Positions 34,326 to 44,272 of a DNA stretch of 64,000 bases are shown here, piece by piece; within the stretch, counting starts at the first letter, position 1; every line of letters begins with the position of its first letter. Origin of the DNA: Flectonema sp. DT1601. Its lineage: Eukaryota > Euglenozoa > Diplonemea > Diplonemida > Diplonemidae. Location: assembly GCA_964019425.1 (NCBI GenBank), contig OZ025844.1, forward strand, positions 496,001 to 560,000. The letters run 5' to 3'. The notes beneath the pieces were generated by a model. The model did not search any database and was not told the DNA's origin. It saw only the letters and a list, made by a program, of their open reading frames with translations. The translations under genes and the position numbers were made by a program.

Positions 34326-34736
34326 TCTGATATGAAGAATTTTTGACTTTCCTAATAATTATCCTGCAGCAGAGTAACTTATTGTTACTTAAATAGCGTA
34401 GGCACTCTCTCGAATTGCCTCCAACCAGAGGCAAAACCAAGTTAGGTTTTATCATTTGTTTTTTGTTTATTTTCTTTCTCCCTCTTTTGTACTCTCGGCA
34501 AAGTACCTTGTAGTCAATTCCTTTGAATTGTTATGGAGAGGGACCGTTGTAAATTATTTAATTTTTTAAACAGCTTCTTCAACATCTGTCTACCTGTTTA
34601 CTTTCATTATTGTATTAAGAGGAGACGATAACAGTTTAAAGTTACAACTCAGAAGTTGGATCTGTTTGCTATGATTTCCGTATTTGTAATTCATTCATTA
34701 CTTCAAATCAGATTTAGTCTACAGACTACCCACATA
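34326..34736. other. Spacer between dehydrogenase copies 2 and 3
   Basis: 411 bases. An in-frame ATG at 34656 would extend copy 3 by 27 residues. The other copies show no such extension, and an acceptor-like CAG (34711 or 34724) would remove it. Confidence 0.6.
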
Positions 34737-36296
34737 ATGACTACCGAATACACAATGGAGGATGTGGCGAAGCACAACAAGCAGGGAGACTTGTGGCTCG
34801 TCATTGACGGTGAGGTTTACGACCTCAGCAAGTTCGGAAAGTTCCATCCAGGAGGTCACTCAGTGTTGAGACCATTCGCAGGAAAGGACGCGACTGAGGC
34901 ATTCTTTGGACTTCACAGAATTGAAGTTCTTCGCAAGTACAAGAACTTGAGAGTTGGAAAGTTGAAGGGAGCCAAGCCACCATCGACTGAGACTACCTCA
35001 CCAACTGACATCTCAAAGGTTCCATACGCAGAGCCTTCGTACTTCCAGGGATTCAGATCACCATACTGGAACGAGTCTCACATTGCTGTTCGTCAGTACG
35101 TTGCTGACTTCAGAGAGAAAGAGTTGTCACAGATCGCTGAACAGCACGAGAAGAACGGAACCTACCCATCGATTGATCTTTACAAGAAGATGGGTCAGGC
35201 TGGTATCTTAGCTGCCAGACTTGGACCTGGTCCATGGATGAAGCAAATCAAGGAATGGGGTCTTAAGGTTCCAGGAAACATTGACCCTGAGAAGTTCGAC
35301 TACTTCCACGAGTGGATGGTTCATCAGGAATTGTTGAAGACTGGAACTCCAGCCTTCACTGGTGGTCTTGGTGATGGTCTTGTGATTGGTCTTCCACCAG
35401 TCATGCACTTTGGAAAGGGAGCTCTGAGAGAGAGAGTTTCCAAAGAAGTATTGACCGGTGAGAAGAGAATCTGTTTGGCGATCTCTGAGCCTTTTGCGGG
35501 ATCAGACGTTGCTAACTTGCAATGCACTGCCAAGAAGTCTGAGTGTGGAAAGTACTACATCGTCAATGGAGCCAAGAAGTGGATCACAAACGGAATGTTC
35601 GCTGACTACTTTGTGACTGCTGTTCGTACTGGAGCTAAGGGAATGTTTGGAATCTCTATGCTTCTAATCCCAAGATGTGAAGGAGTGAAGACCACTCAGA
35701 TCCCAGTATCATACTCTGCGTGTGCTGGAACCAGTTACGTGACCTTCGAAGACGTTAAGGTACCTGTTGAGAACCTTCTCGGTAGACAGAACCAGGGATT
35801 CAGAATTGTTATGTACAACTTCAACCACGAACGTTGGGGAATCTGTGTCTTTGTTGCTGTTGGTATGAGAGGTATGTGCGAAGAAACTCTAAAGTGGTGT
35901 ACTCAGCGTAAGGCCTTCGGAAAGTCATTGATGCAGCAACCAGTTGTCAGATTTAAGATGGCAGGTGTAATTGCCAGAGTTGAGGCTGTCACTAACTGGT
36001 TAGAGAATATGACTTACCAAATGAACGAGATGCCTTTCAAGGAGATGTCTGTCAAGCTTGCTGGACCACTTGCGCTTCTCAAATACCACGTCACTAGATT
36101 GGCCTGGGATGTTGCTGATGATGTGACTCAGCTCTTCGGAGGACGTGGTGTTACCCGCACTGGAATGGGCAGAGGTATCGAAGCTTACCTCCGTACTATC
36201 AAGCTTGGATCGATTCTTGGAGGGTCTGAGGAGATCATGGCTGACCTTGGAGTTCGTCAGGCTATGCGTACCTACCCAAAGAATGCTAAATTATAA
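34737..36296 (+). CDS. Cytochrome b5-acyl-CoA dehydrogenase fusion, copy 3
   Basis: 519 residues when started at 34737, chosen because the other three copies all begin MTTEYTMEDVAKHNKQGD here. Heme ligands, E365-equivalent and AKL end are conserved. The sequence is nearly identical to copy 4. Differences sit mainly near RGMCEETLKW and in the last 90 residues (VTRLAWDVADDVTQ). Confidence 0.95.
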   Translation: MTTEYTMEDVAKHNKQGDLWLVIDGEVYDLSKFGKFHPGGHSVLRPFAGKDATEAFFGLHRIEVLRKYKNLRVGKLKGAKPPSTETTSPTDISKVPYAEPSYFQGFRSPYWNESHIAVRQYVADFREKELSQIAEQHEKNGTYPSIDLYKKMGQAGILAARLGPGPWMKQIKEWGLKVPGNIDPEKFDYFHEWMVHQELLKTGTPAFTGGLGDGLVIGLPPVMHFGKGALRERVSKEVLTGEKRICLAISEPFAGSDVANLQCTAKKSECGKYYIVNGAKKWITNGMFADYFVTAVRTGAKGMFGISMLLIPRCEGVKTTQIPVSYSACAGTSYVTFEDVKVPVENLLGRQNQGFRIVMYNFNHERWGICVFVAVGMRGMCEETLKWCTQRKAFGKSLMQQPVVRFKMAGVIARVEAVTNWLENMTYQMNEMPFKEMSVKLAGPLALLKYHVTRLAWDVADDVTQLFGGRGVTRTGMGRGIEAYLRTIKLGSILGGSEEIMADLGVRQAMRTYPKNAKL

Positions 36297-36674
36297 TCAA
36301 CTAGTGGAAGGTGGATTACGAAATTATTATTAACCAACACCTCCCACAAAACTTGTTTCACTATTGTCTCCAACCAGGGGCAAAACTGATGTTGGTGTAA
36401 GGATCGAATTAATCAAAGTAATTTAATGCTTTCCTTTACTTCCTTATTTCATACTCTGCAGAGTATTTCAGATAACCTTTGTGAGAAATAGTTTTATAAT
36501 AATTTAATTACTGCAGTCAGGAACCTGTTAAGACTAACTTAAGTTATGCCGTGACTTGATGTTATTTAAGAGCGTTATAGTTATTACTGATTTTCCCTTA
36601 ACACAAGTGTTGGTTATGTCGCTCCTTAGATTATATTTTTATTAAAGAACTCAGATCACTTAAACACTATTAAT
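36297..36674. other. Spacer between dehydrogenase copies 3 and 4
   Basis: 378 bases. The leader differs from those of copies 2 and 3. An acceptor-like GAACTCAG ends at 36654, 20 bases before the ATG. Confidence 0.6.
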
Positions 36675-38234
36675 ATGACTACCGAATACACAATGGAGGA
36701 TGTGGCGAAGCACAACAAGCAGGGAGACTTGTGGCTCGTCATTGACGGTGAGGTTTACGACCTCAGCAAGTTCGGAAAGTTCCATCCAGGAGGTCACTCA
36801 GTGTTGAGACCATTCGCAGGAAAGGACGCGACTGAGGCATTCTTTGGACTTCACAGAATTGAAGTTCTTCGCAAGTACAAGAACTTGAGAGTTGGAAAGT
36901 TGAAGGGAGCCAAGCCACCATCGACTGAGACTACCTCACCAACTGACATCTCAAAGGTTCCATACGCAGAGCCTTCGTACTTCCAGGGATTCAGATCACC
37001 ATACTGGAACGAGTCTCACATTGCTGTTCGTCAGTACGTTGCTGACTTCAGAGAGAAGGAGTTGACGCAGATTGCTGACCAGCACGAGAAGAACGGAACC
37101 TACCCATCGATTGATCTTTACAAGAAGATGGGTCAGGCTGGTATCTTAGCCGCCAGACTTGGACCTGGTCCATGGATGAAGCAAATCAAGGAATGGGGTC
37201 TTAAGGTTCCAGGAAACATTGACCCTGAGAAGTTTGACTACTTCCACGAGTGGATGGTTCATCAGGAATTGTTGAAGACTGGAACTCCAGCCTTCACTGG
37301 TGGTCTTGGTGATGGTCTTGTGATTGGTCTTCCACCAGTCATGCACTTTGGAAAGGGAGCTCTGAGAGAGAGAGTTTCCAAAGAAGTATTGACCGGTGAG
37401 AAGAGAATCTGTTTGGCGATCTCTGAGCCTTTTGCGGGATCAGACGTTGCTAACTTGCAATGCACTGCCAAGAAGTCTGAGTGTGGTAAGTACTACATCG
37501 TCAATGGAGCCAAGAAGTGGATCACAAACGGAATGTTTGCTGACTACTTTGTGACTGCTGTTCGTACTGGAGCTAAGGGAATGTTTGGAATCTCTATGCT
37601 TCTAATCCCAAGATGTGAAGGAGTGAAGACCACTCAGATCCCAGTATCATACTCTGCGTGTGCTGGAACCAGTTACGTGACCTTCGAAGACGTTAAGGTG
37701 CCTGTTGAGAACCTTCTCGGTAGACAGAACCAGGGATTCAGAATTGTTATGTACAACTTCAACCACGAACGTTGGGGAATCTGTGTCTTTGTTGCTGTTG
37801 GTATGAGAGCCATGTGCGAGGAAACTCTAAAGTGGTGTACTCAGCGTAAGGCCTTCGGAAAGTCATTGATGCAACAACCAGTTGTCAGATTTAAGATGGC
37901 AGGTGTAATTGCCAGAGTTGAGGCTGTCACTAACTGGTTAGAGAATATGACTTACCAAATGAACGAGATGCCTTTCAAGGAGATGTCTGTCAAGCTTGCT
38001 GGACCACTTGCGCTTCTCAAGTACCACATCACTAGAATGGCCTGGGATGTTGCTGATGACGTGACTCAGCTCTTCGGAGGACGTGGTGTTACCCGCAGCG
38101 GTATGGGCAGAGGTGTTGAAGCCTACCTCCGTACTATCAAGCTTGGATCGATTCTTGGAGGGTCTGAGGAGATCATGGCTGATCTCGGAGTTCGTCAGGC
38201 TATGCGTAGCTACCCAAAGAATGCCAAGCTGTAG
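36675..38234 (+). CDS. Cytochrome b5-acyl-CoA dehydrogenase fusion, copy 4
   Basis: 519 residues, very close to copies 2 and 3. It has DQHEKNG instead of EQHEKNG and RAMCEETLKW, and ends SYPKNAKL. All expected b5 and dehydrogenase motifs and the PTS1-type AKL are present. The four copies are 371-411 bases apart, all in one direction, which suggests expansion for gene dosage of a peroxisomal fatty-acid oxidation step. Confidence 0.95.
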   Translation: MTTEYTMEDVAKHNKQGDLWLVIDGEVYDLSKFGKFHPGGHSVLRPFAGKDATEAFFGLHRIEVLRKYKNLRVGKLKGAKPPSTETTSPTDISKVPYAEPSYFQGFRSPYWNESHIAVRQYVADFREKELTQIADQHEKNGTYPSIDLYKKMGQAGILAARLGPGPWMKQIKEWGLKVPGNIDPEKFDYFHEWMVHQELLKTGTPAFTGGLGDGLVIGLPPVMHFGKGALRERVSKEVLTGEKRICLAISEPFAGSDVANLQCTAKKSECGKYYIVNGAKKWITNGMFADYFVTAVRTGAKGMFGISMLLIPRCEGVKTTQIPVSYSACAGTSYVTFEDVKVPVENLLGRQNQGFRIVMYNFNHERWGICVFVAVGMRAMCEETLKWCTQRKAFGKSLMQQPVVRFKMAGVIARVEAVTNWLENMTYQMNEMPFKEMSVKLAGPLALLKYHITRMAWDVADDVTQLFGGRGVTRSGMGRGVEAYLRTIKLGSILGGSEEIMADLGVRQAMRSYPKNAKL

Positions 38235-38792
38235 TCAGCTACTAAACCTATCAACGGGTTTGTTCAATTAGTTCTATTTATTCTTTATGTCTTCGTCTCT
38301 TGAACCTAGTCATTTATTCTTTTTTTTTCTTTTTGTTATTCATTTTTTTACATTCTGTTCTACGAAAATTAAACCCGCAAGGCAATCAAACTGTGTTTCA
38401 GAATCTTATGTGTGCCATCTAGTATCATTTTCTTTTCCTCTCTATTTGTGTGTCGAGCATCTTTGCTGACATTCTTTATATCTTATGCGTTCAGCAAGTG
38501 TTTTTGATTTTTTCTTTTTTTGTTCTTCTACCATTTTAAACTATTTTTTTTTGCTTCTTTTCTTATCTTATTTCCCCTCTTTCGTGCTGCATTAGAATAT
38601 ATCTGTATGATAAAGAAAAAGGGAGGGAGGAAAGAAAAAAAAAAAAGAAAAAAAAAAAAAAAAAAAAATAAGGAAAACAAATAAAAGAAATTGTGTGGGC
38701 CTCGTTGGCATACTTGGTTGTTGTGCACGAAAATGAAGACAAAGAAATGAATAACAAAAACAAAGAATAATTTGACATCTCAATGAGAATTG

Positions 38793-38828
<36 letters not shown>

Positions 38829-39230
38829 ACACAAAGTACTCTCCTCATCATGATATAGAAATTGACTATTTTATGTTGATAGCTCCGAGTACTTTGTCTC
38901 GTTTTCCCCCACCCGTATCCCCTTCAGCATGTTGTCTTGTTGTACACACCCGTACAAGAGATAAGATACAAAACAAAACAAAAAGCTCATCTTTTCCAAA
39001 AGATCTATAATACCGAGTCATAATTTCTTCATTACTTAAATTATTCAACAGAAGTGTTATAAATAAAACTGATGATATGCCGCAGTCAGCTGTATTAATG
39101 TGTTGCCTTGAATTTTATTTTTTAATTCCCTCCTTTCAGTGACACGGGCGGCTAATAATATATTCCCTCCTACCCCGAAGGTTGTTTACTTGTTCAGCCT
39201 TGTGTAAGTTTCTGTAAATAATAAAACAAG
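38235..39230. other. Intergenic region, no gene recognised
   Basis: Poly(A) runs at 38635-38668 and 38790-38824. Two acceptor-like sites precede the next gene: CTCCTTTCAG ending at 39139 and TACTTGTTCAG ending at 39197. Confidence 0.5.
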
Positions 39231-40856
39231 ATGTCAGGGTTGACTGGGCCAGTGAATGTGCAAGCGGCTCCGATGTATCAGAGACAGATTGTTCAGGGTG
39301 GGGGTCAGCCACCACCACCTCCGTATGTAGCACCCTTACCTATGGATCAAGGGGCGAGTGCTGCAAGCGCGCAGAGTGGATTTAGTGATGGAGGGTGGAG
39401 TTATATAAGTACAGATAGTGCTCACAGTGAAGCCGGTGTTGGTTATGGAGTTTGGCCTCCAGTTCCACCCCCACTCCCAGCAGCATTCCCAGGCCCTAGT
39501 CAGCAACTACAGCATCCGAGTTACATGCAAGTACAACAGCAACAAGTTCCTCAGATGTCTCAGAAAAGACTAATTCAACATCAAGACCCAACACCAACTA
39601 ATGGTTATTCTCAACAACCTGGTGGAGGTTATCAAATTAATACAAACAATGGAATGTATTATCAACAACAACCACAACTTCCACAAGTCAGTCAGCAACT
39701 AACACCTCCAACACATGTTATAAATAGTAGTAATGTTTCTCAGGCGAATCCGTCTTTTTCTTCTCAAGGTTCGGGAACACCAACAGCTAATTATGCTGGG
39801 GCTCAGCCAGCTCCAGCAACACCACAGGAAGGTCAGATGGATGTGAAGTATATTTGTCGTCATTTTGTTAAAGGTCGTTGTACTTGGGGAGCTGAGTGTC
39901 GGTTTTATCACCCATCTACAGCAGCGGATCGCGATCGTAATGAACGACCTGGTATTAAGAAATCACCTCCGCAGCAGACTCTCGCTGTTCCAATCGGAAT
40001 GCGTCCAACTTCTCAGCAGATGTCTGGCCAGCCATTCGTTGATCAGTTTTCTCAGGTTTGTATTTTTGGTGTTGTTGGGAAAAAAAGGAAACACAAAAAA
40101 AAAAAAAAATAAACAGCTTCAAATAAACGAAAGCAATTCACAAGCGATGCCTCCTCAACAGCAGGTTGTTATGGTTCAGCCTGGGTTTCAAGGAAGAGGA
40201 TTTTCAGGAAATGTTAATCAAGAAGAGTTCCCAATGATGAGATCCATCCAGCCTGCAAATCAAAGTGTCGGAGTAGTTGAGATTCAAAGTGGTAGTCTTT
40301 CGAAGTATTCTCCTGCTCCAAAGGGAATGTCTAGTGATGAACACGTGGCTATCAAACAACGTCAAATTATTGCGGAACGGCAACCGACCATATCTGATGC
40401 TATAAATAATAAATACACGATGACTCTCACGGAAGATGGATACGTTTTTGAACTAAAACAAGGAGCACAGTCAGGATCCACATATATCCTCGACAAACTA
40501 GTTGAGTCACACAAACTAAGTCAAGAGTTAGCTTATGCTGACAGTATTTCTCAAGATATTCAACAGGGTGGTTTATTTGGTCTTTTAAGTGAAGAAACAC
40601 TATTCTGGTCTGCTGTACAATCTTGGCATGTCCACCACACGACTCACAATCAGAGATGGGATGAGATCTTTAAGAGAGCTGCTGCGGGTTTGTTTTTCTT
40701 CTTCTTCTTTTGCATTTAAAAACAAGAATAGTAATTTATAACTAACTACCAACAGGTGATTTTGATTGTCCGTTTCAAACATGCGGTGTTACCTCTTGCA
40801 CCTTCAGACACCCAACTGGGCAGCCTTCTAGTCCGGCTGCAGACAGTTCCAGGTAA
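39231..40856 (+). CDS. CCCH zinc-finger protein with Gln/Pro-rich N-terminus (three exons)
   Basis: Exons are 39231-40055, 40117-40687 and 40756-40856. The introns are 61 and 68 bp with GTTTGT donors and AAACAG or CAACAG acceptors (phases 0 and 1), giving 498 residues. The first 200 residues are Gln/Pro/Ser-rich and disordered. Finger 1 is C-x7-C-x5-C-x3-H at about residues 209-228 (CRHFVKGRCTWGAECRFYH). Finger 2 is created only by splicing into exon 3: CPFQTCGVTSCTFRH, spacing C-x4-C-x4-C-x3-H. CCCH fingers usually bind RNA, so a role in mRNA processing or stability is likely. The region between the fingers has a helical stretch (LDKLVESHKLSQELAYADSI). The end at 40856 uses a TAA inside AGGTAAGA, itself a good donor, so an alternative 3' exon is possible. 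Confidence 0.88.
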
Positions 40857-41121
40857 GAACCTGATAGATTTACTTGGGTAGTTGCTTGTGGAAGACTAGA
40901 TGCCTGTTACTGGCACACCTGTACAGTTTTAGTCAGCAGATGGTCGCCTGGGTGTTCTCTCCTACACCTTCCCCCCCGCAATCTCCCTCCCGAAAAAAAA
41001 AAAAAAAAAAAAGTCGCCTAAAATCAACCAAAATGTTTCTTCAGTATCCAGATCGAAGTTGTTTCAACACGAGTGATTTATATTTTCTTGTGGAAGAGTC
41101 AACTTCGCACGGATTGACAAA

Positions 41122-41154
<33 letters not shown>

Positions 41155-42090
41155 AACGGCCAACATTTTTTACTCGCACTTTTGTTCTGTTTGTGCACAA
41201 TTGGTCCTAATAAATGAATAGGTGAGTTACGCTGCCGCAATTCTTTTTCTAACGAACAGTAGGTTTATAGATACAAAAAAAAAAAAAAAAACTTTTTTTG
41301 CTTTCTTATTCTTTTCGAACGGCACTGAACTAGTTCTAGCCCCTGAAAAAAAGGGAAGTCCTGTGTGTGCTTAGACTTAGGCTGTGTTTTTAACGAGGGA
41401 AGGAAAAAAAAAAAAAAAAAAAAGAGAGAGAGAGAGAGAGAGAGCCGATTATTATGTGTTCTGATTTAGTAGAGAGCAAGCAATCAACTTCAAAAAAAAA
41501 AAATTAAAAAAAAAATTGAATTTACACTTCGGGTTAGATAGAGTTAGCTTATCACAATATCCTTGTTCAACTCTTTCGTTATTACCTTGGTTTTTTTTTT
41601 TTTTTTTTTTTTTTTTTCTCATGTGGGCAAATAACGCTTTTTTTTTTGTCCCATGAAAATGAATAGAGGTATGATGGTATAATAAGCTGCTGAACGAAAA
41701 AAAAAAAAAAGAAGAAGTACAAACCAGTCCCCTTCCACTTCCCCATCCGCCAGTTCTCCCTCCCCAGTCTAGTTTTCTTAAGCCTTTTTATTTTATTTTA
41801 TTTTTATTTTTAAAAACTTGTTAGATGCAGTTATGAAGCACATTATTATTACACTTTCCCGCACCCCCACTTTCACTTGCCGTTTGTACAGTGATATCGA
41901 GTAGAAAGAAAAAAAAAGCAAAAAAAGAACTCTCCTTCACTACCTTGCAACCGCCCTCCCCTTCAAAAAAAAAAAAAAGATTTAAAAAAAAAAAATCAAA
42001 GCGCAAGAGGTGGGAAGAAAAATATGTTATCTCTCACAGCTAAGTTTTTTTTTTTTTTTTTTTTTTTTGAGGTTATGTTGAAAATATCAC

Positions 42091-42121
<31 letters not shown>

Positions 42122-43496
42122 TACTGTACCGAATTATCGTTGTGTAGTTACAAGAGACGTCCTCAAAGGTCTGAGCGTCATGTATGTCAGTTGGATAAGA
42201 AGCTTTCTAAAGTCGTGACTGAAAAAGAGGGGTCGAGAGACCCGCGTTTTACTTAAAACGGTCGACGGGTATTCTTCGTGAGAGGTTCACAGTTTTTTTT
42301 TTTTTTTTGGTGTCGAACAGGTCGGCATTTTCACCGTATCGTTTCTATACGTTACGTACGTTATTTATGATACAAAAACTTGTTTGTACTAGAAGAAAAA
42401 AAAAAAAAAAAAAATCAAAATAATTGAACCCCCCCACTTCCGTGAGCTATTTTTACAAATTGTTAGCTCCTTGGAACAGACTGCTTATTTATAGCTATGT
42501 TAATACGAGACAAAAGACAATTCAAAAAACCCTCCCGTGAGCTCTTTTACAACCCCCGTGTTGGCTCCTTGGAATGTGCTTGACAGAATGAAGACGACTG
42601 CATGGTGTTAAAAAAAAAAAAAAAAAAAAAAAGATTTTTTTAGTTACAATTATTTTTTTCAATTGCGATGTGTATAGCAAATCGGACTAACCTTTATATG
42701 TATTTAAAAAAAAAAAAAAAAAAAATACTGATTTATATTCTTTTCAGGGCTCCTTATTTTTATACTTCATGCAAGCCAATCATATTTATTATTCTTGTTA
42801 ATTTTTGTACAATTTTTTTTCACCCCCCCCTTTCTTCCCTCATCCGCTTTGTTAGAGGATTTTGATTTTGATTTTAAAAAAAAAAAAAAAAAAACAAGAA
42901 CAACAAAAAAAAAAACACCCTTTATTCACCTTGTGAGAATGCTTATATCCTTGCCGGACTTGTTGTTTTCGTGCACAAAAACAAAATTAGTGTTTTTTTT
43001 TTAAACCCCCCCTCCCCTTTCTTTTTTTCTCCATGAAATTTATACAAGTATTTCATAAAGCCAAAAAAAAAAAAAAATAAAGCCAAAAAAAAAAGGGGGG
43101 ATTCCCGTTGTAGCGCCCATGGTTGGGGTTGTAATATTTAAGTGTCTATATAATTATGCTTTTAATATAATCCAAAGTATTCTTTTTCTTTGCGTTTCTT
43201 TGTTAAGTTTAACAAAAACGCATGGAATGATGTAAATCCCGTAGGAATCACAAAACGAATACTGCTATCAATGTTTCAAAAGAGCTGATTTGTAGGGCGG
43301 CGTTACAACAGACTTTCTACACCTGTTGACGGCGAGATTGAGAGTTAAAACTGAAAAAAATCAAATTAAGTTGTAAACTCCTGTTGGGGTATGATTTTTG
43401 GTTTTTACGCAACTGAAAAAGTTGTTGCGGATAATCTGGTTTATTAGGGATATGAAAATTCATGTGTGGTTTTTTTTTAAATTTTTTTTTAATATA
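40857..43496. other. Gene desert with homopolymers
   Basis: Long poly(A)/poly(T) runs (41124-41151, 41591-41617, 42046-42068, 42094-42120 and others), an (AG)n tract and one diverged dispersed-repeat copy at about 42360-42445. No gene signal. Confidence 0.5.
41423..41444. repeat. (AG)n microsatellite
   Basis: About eleven AG units following a poly(A) run. Confidence 0.85.
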
Positions 43497-43713
43497 TATC
43501 ATAGATGGAAGTGCCCTACAATTTGGAGGGCGTGTAGGGCGCTTGTAGGGCGCTTTTAATATAAATATTATTTTGGAGGGCGCTTTTTTTTACCTTTTTT
43601 ATTACTATAAGACAGCTAAATTGACGTCGACTTACACTGACGCACAAGTATTTTGACGCAGAAGCCAAAAAAATTTTTGACATGCTTGGCAGTCTTTCGA
43701 GAAAGAGAAAAAA

Positions 43714-43795
43714 GGGTGTCACGGGGTTCGAACCCGAGACCTCCAGGTCATGGTTCGGAGGTCAACAATGGCAAAAAACAATGGGCTACTCCTTG
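43714..43795 (-). ncRNA. tRNA-like 3' half with B-box and T6 terminator
   Basis: On the minus strand GGGTTCGAACCC forms a T-arm and B-box. GTGACACC follows, then a run of six T (43708-43713), exactly as at the end of a pol III-transcribed tRNA. About 50 bases upstream TAGCCCATTG is a weak A-box. I could not pair a 5' acceptor strand or a normal anticodon arm, so it is not a functional tRNA as read. It is better seen as a tRNA-derived promoter or SINE-type piece inside the TIR element. Confidence 0.4.
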
Positions 43796-43908
43796 AGAGC
43801 TTCCGGAGCCTGCTGCAATCCCTGAAGCTGAAACTCATTTCAGTGGACGATGCATCCCAGATCTACAAGGAGCTGATTAGCCCGCAGAATGCACCGAGTC
43901 GAATATAG
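43768..43908 (+). CDS. Possible 46-residue ORF in the TIR-element core
   Basis: Starts ATGGCAAAAAACAATGGG and encodes a short helical peptide (LLLESFRSLLQSLKLKLIS). It is GC-rich relative to its surroundings. It overlaps the tRNA-like segment on the other strand and a 6-bp hairpin (CTGAAA/TTTCAG). No homology is recognised. It may be chance within a structured RNA. Confidence 0.2.
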   Translation: MAKNNGLLLESFRSLLQSLKLKLISVDDASQIYKELISPQNAPSRI

Positions 43909-43988
43909 AGGGATTCGAGGAGGGAGAGTGCGTTCTTGCTAACCTGTTAATAGGCCGGTCTTCACGGTACCTTGTGAGAAAAAAAAGA

Positions 43989-44011
43989 AGTTTACTGGTG
44001 GCAAGTAAACT
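43989..44011. other. Perfect 8-bp hairpin in element core
   Basis: AGTTTACT pairs with AGTAAACT around a 7-base loop (GGTGGCA). A second hairpin, CCCTCGCTGAGGG, lies near 44073-44085. Confidence 0.6.
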
Positions 44012-44272
44012 GATATCCCAGAGACGCATTTGATCGGGCGAACCGGAGAAAAGTCAAATAAGATGCGATTCGACCCTCGCTGAGGGCAGGGGTGTGTCAA
44101 AATGAGCTCGGCATTATATTAAATTTAATTAAAAAAGCGCCCTACGCGCCCTCCAGCGCCCTATTTTGGCCCTATTTTGGCCCTACAATGGCCCTATTTT
44201 GGCCCTACAAATTTTTGTGGCTGATTTTCACCAGGCGCCCTCCAAATTTGGAGGGCACTTCCATCTATGATA

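Larger units (their letters stand above)
43497..44272. mobile_element. Non-autonomous TIR element with GC-rich, structured core
   Basis: Terminal inverted repeats of 36-37 bp begin TATCATAGATGGAAGTGCCC at both ends (43497-43532 and the reverse complement of 44236-44272), with one mismatch and one indel. The flanks are (AT)n, so the target-site duplication cannot be read. Subterminal sequence repeats a GGGC/GCCC motif many times (TAGGGCGC on the left, GGCCCTATTTT three times on the right). The core (43710-44100) is clearly more GC-rich than neighbouring DNA. It holds several hairpins and a tRNA-like end on the minus strand. No transposase is present. The layout resembles a MITE of a cut-and-paste DNA transposon, but the superfamily cannot be assigned. 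Confidence 0.75.

Noticed and set aside
34656-34736. 27-residue extension of dehydrogenase copy 3
   Set aside because: Absent from the other three copies; chance in-frame ATG in the leader.
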